Of a stretch of DNA of 8,240 bases, positions 7,115 through 8,240 are shown piece after piece. A program made the translations under genes and the position numbers. The stretch is taken from contig CALJZV010000225.1 in the NCBI GenBank assembly GCA_937983475.1, positions 1-8,240 on the forward strand, given 5' to 3'. Numbering within the stretch: the stretch's first letter is position 1; every line of letters begins with the position of its first letter. Source of the stretch: an uncultured Verrucomicrobiales bacterium. Lineage in GTDB: Bacteria > Verrucomicrobiota > Verrucomicrobiia > Limisphaerales > JACDHS01. Under the pieces are notes generated by a model. It had not been told where the DNA came from, searched no databases, and saw nothing but the letters and a program-made list of their open reading frames with translations.

Positions 7115-7152
7115 AAAAAAGAAGGCGGAGCCTCAGACCGAGGGACCGCCTT
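7115..7152 (-). terminator. Rho-independent terminator of the zinc-ribbon protein gene
   Basis: Read on the minus strand, a stem AAGGCGG/CCGCCTT (7146-7152 with 7122-7128) with a 2x2 internal loop encloses a second stem CCTC/GAGG and a 5-base loop, and is followed at once by CTTTTTT (7121-7115). This is a classic intrinsic terminator, about 120 bases past the stop of the minus-strand zinc-ribbon gene. On the plus strand the T-run is absent, so it should act in one direction only. Confidence 0.8.
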
Positions 7153-7275
7153 GACCACGCTCAACCCTGTGAGCCGTGCCGTCTCTGTTTTGGAGACCAA
7201 ACAATTTATCTCCGGCAAGCGCTCTTGAAAGCGGGGGACTGTCCTGAAAGACCGCTCCGGGAATTTCGCAGCGAT
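7153..7275. other. 3' untranslated stretch of the zinc-ribbon gene
   Basis: Between the minus-strand stop and its terminator I see no gene. A weak hairpin GTCTC/GAGAC (7181-7185 with 7193-7197) and a GGGGGACTGTCC run (7233-7244), which loosely recalls the palindromes at 7917-7979, are the only structures. Confidence 0.35.
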
Positions 7276-7716
7276 TTATTGCCGGATGGCCTTCAACTGC
7301 CAAGCTTCACCGCTGCGCTCCAACTCCACATTCAAAAAGTGGCGCGACACCCCGCCTTGCGAGTCCACCTCGTCGGCGAGAATATGCACGACATAGGTGG
7401 AGCCCTGCTGCGCAACCGAGGACTGATCAAACGTGGAGAACTGCTTCATGTTCGGGTGGCGTTGCGACAGGAAATTAAGCGCCGCGCTGTAGGCTGACGG
7501 GCGAAGGTCCACGGAGGGCTTTGCGACAACCGAGGGGGCCGTCGCGACGTTGACCACCGAGCTGCTCAGGAGAAAAAGCGACGCGCACACCACGCCCACG
7601 AGCAAAAAAACCGGCAACGGACCGCCCGTTTCCCGGACCGGATGACAACGGGAACAGGCTTCCGCCCCGGCAGGAATGATCGTACCGCATTTTCCGCAAA
7701 TCGTATCTTCAGACAT
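7276..7716 (-). CDS. Zinc-ribbon single-pass membrane protein of unknown function
   Basis: A 146-residue protein from the ATG at 7716 (a TTG directly before it would add one residue). An AAAGGG about 10 bases upstream of the ATG is a plausible ribosome binding site. Three parts are visible. The N-terminal zinc ribbon is C7-x2-C10-x10-C21-x2-C24 (CGKCG and CSRC knuckles). One hydrophobic helix spans about 35-55 (PVFLLVGVVCASLFLLSSSVV). After an S/A/P/V-rich linker, about 75 residues form a domain with alternating beta-like strands (TYVVHILADEV, HFLNVELERSGEAWQLKAI). The positive charges before the helix place the ribbon in the cytoplasm and the C-terminal domain outside the inner membrane. I know zinc-ribbon plus membrane-helix proteins as a common but functionally obscure architecture and do not recognise this family. 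It has its own terminator at 7115-7152. Confidence 0.8.
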   Translation of the reverse strand: MSEDTICGKCGTIIPAGAEACSRCHPVRETGGPLPVFLLVGVVCASLFLLSSSVVNVATAPSVVAKPSVDLRPSAYSAALNFLSQRHPNMKQFSTFDQSSVAQQGSTYVVHILADEVDSQGGVSRHFLNVELERSGEAWQLKAIRQ

Positions 7717-7757
7717 CAAAATATTGCCCTTTTCAATTCGCTGGCAACCGGCTCACT

Positions 7758-7863
7758 TTTTCCCGCCAGTGCATCGAAAGTCGAGAAGAAACATGGAATG
7801 CCTTTCCCATCGGCGCATTCACGCACTGTTCTTGATTTATGATTCTGACATTTGGCGGGAAAA
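7758..7863. repeat. 11-base inverted repeat, 84-base spacer
   Basis: TTTTCCCGCCA (7758-7768) and TGGCGGGAAAA (7853-7863) are perfect inverted copies. They lie upstream of the zinc-ribbon gene. There is no open frame with recognisable content between them. They may be ends of a small relic element or chance. Confidence 0.3.
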
Positions 7864-7916
7864 GCATGGCAGCCGCATCCACGGGAGAACGCATCATGAC
7901 GTTGCCTCCAAGGGGC

Positions 7917-7979
7917 GGGGACAGCCTGTCCCCATTTCGCTTGTCGCTGTGTGACATTGCATGGGGACGAGCCGTCCCC
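7917..7979. repeat. REPIN-like element: two inverted REP-type palindromes
   Basis: Two 17-base palindromes, GGGGACAGCCTGTCCCC (7917-7933) and GGGGACGAGCCGTCCCC (7963-7979), each form a 7-pair stem with a 3-base loop. Each is bordered on its inner side by AT, so including AT the two are inverted copies of each other (16 of 19 positions match) around a 25-base spacer. The spacer itself holds a TGTC/GACA mini-stem. This head-to-head arrangement in extragenic space is how REP sequences mobilised by RAYT (REP-associated tyrosine transposase) enzymes are organised. No RAYT gene is in the window, so mobility in trans is inferred. Confidence 0.65.
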
Positions 7980-7992
7980 ACTTCTGCGGCAG

Positions 7993-8020
7993 CAACGGCA
8001 AGATGCGCATCATGCCGCTG
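7993..8020. repeat. Imperfect hairpin next to the REPIN-like element
   Basis: CGGCA (7996-8000) pairs with TGCCG (8013-8017), enclosing an A-A mismatch and the self-complementary GATGCGCATC (8002-8011). It lies downstream of the regulator-like gene on the minus strand but has no T-run, so it is not a convincing terminator. Confidence 0.3.
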
Positions 8021-8106
8021 TTCTCGGATTTTGTGATTCCCTGCGTCGAGTCAAACTGATCAGGCGGAAGCTGGCCTTTTAACGAATCGGTACTGGCGCA
8101 TCCAAT

Positions 8107-8240
8107 TCAAATCCGAAGCGTGAAAAACCCGAAATCCATAAAAACGCCCGTTTCAGTCTGGGTCAGCGGCACGGCAGGAGACAAAGCGTAAAGTTGTTTG
8201 CGACCGTCTTCCCGGTTTTCCTGTCTCACAACCAATCCGG
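8107..8240 (-). CDS. C-terminal fragment of a probable winged-helix (ArsR-like) transcriptional regulator
   Basis: The last 43 codons of a minus-strand gene that enters from the right edge, ending at a TGA (8107-8109). It is too short and start-less to stand out as an ordinary open frame. The visible start, GLVVRQENREDGRKQLYALS, has the look of the wing of a winged-helix DNA-binding domain (GLV-x-R, a charged turn, then the strand QLYAL, as in ArsR-like GLVxxRREGRxxYYRL). The end, TGVFMDFGFFTLRI, resembles the short DFG-x-x-x-LR tails I associate with ArsR-like regulators in this kind of bacterium. The recognition helix is outside the window. The call rests on the wing alone; another winged-helix family is possible. 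Downstream lies the repeat-bearing region before the zinc-ribbon gene. Confidence 0.5.
   Translation of the reverse strand, partial: GLVVRQENREDGRKQLYALSPAVPLTQTETGVFMDFGFFTLRI

Larger units (their letters stand above)
7717..8106. other. Gene-free region holding repeat elements
   Basis: These 390 bases lie between the end of the regulator-like gene and the start of the zinc-ribbon gene, both on the minus strand. Several open frames cross it, but none shows a domain, and they run through palindromic DNA. It holds a long-range 11-base inverted repeat (7758-7768 with 7853-7863), a REPIN-like element (7917-7979) and an imperfect hairpin (7993-8020). No clear promoter for the zinc-ribbon gene is visible. 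Confidence 0.5.

Noticed and set aside
6827..7228. 133-codon plus-strand open frame across the small membrane gene and the repeats
   Set aside because: It has no domain or membrane pattern, runs through the palindrome and the opposite-strand terminator, and is out of frame with the better-supported 52-residue gene.
7230..7256. Possible third, degenerate REP palindrome (GGGGGACTGTCC)
   Set aside because: The stem would need a one-base loop and lacks the GTCCCC end and AT border of the pair at 7917-7979; only a vague resemblance.
7733..7981. 82-codon minus-strand open frame upstream of the zinc-ribbon gene
   Set aside because: It starts within the REPIN-like palindromes and shows no domain; frames of this type are a typical by-product of REP sequences.
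1..8240. CRISPR arrays, toxin-antitoxin pairs, transposases, phage or defence genes
   Set aside because: No regularly spaced repeats and no protein with such motifs in any frame examined.

Overview
The window looks like a chromosomal segment of a Gram-negative, moderately GC-rich bacterium. It is most likely a member of the Verrucomicrobiota (Pedosphaera/Limisphaerales-like). The pointers are an unusual Dxs (GDA in place of GDG in the cofactor motif, GHAGT in place of GHSST), a divergent NagB-family protein, core genes without clear Shine-Dalgarno sequences, and GGGGAC/GTCCCC palindromes between genes. This placement is inference from remembered family patterns, not a search result.

Layout. 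Positions 1-3734, plus strand: the 3' end of a DppD/OppD-type peptide-transport ATPase, then a complete DppF/OppF-type partner, xseB (exonuclease VII small subunit) and dxs (DXP synthase). Gaps are only 40-50 bases, so this may be one transcription unit. Positions 3800-6712, minus strand: aspS (aspartyl-tRNA synthetase), converging on dxs across a stem-loop, and upstream of it a NagB-like sugar-phosphate isomerase/deaminase with altered active-site residues.

Positions 6713-8240 are the accessory part. A 52-codon single-pass membrane protein gene (6903-7061, plus), easy to miss, has a good ribosome binding site. Its stop codon overlaps a 54-base imperfect palindrome. Next to this is a convincing intrinsic terminator acting on the minus strand (7115-7152), which serves a minus-strand gene for a zinc-ribbon, single-membrane-span protein (7276-7716). 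Upstream of that gene is a 390-base gene-free stretch holding a REPIN-like pair of inverted palindromes (7917-7979). The window ends inside the 3' part of a minus-strand gene that reads like the C-terminus of a winged-helix (ArsR-like) regulator.

How the genes relate: most are housekeeping functions (peptide uptake, DNA repair, isoprenoid precursors, aminoacyl-tRNA synthesis) that share position rather than pathway. xseB next to dxs recalls the xseB-ispA-dxs cluster of proteobacteria, without ispA. I see no defence system, CRISPR array, transposase or RNA gene. The items most worth a second look are the NagB-like active site, the Dxs variant, the 52-residue membrane protein and the repeat elements.
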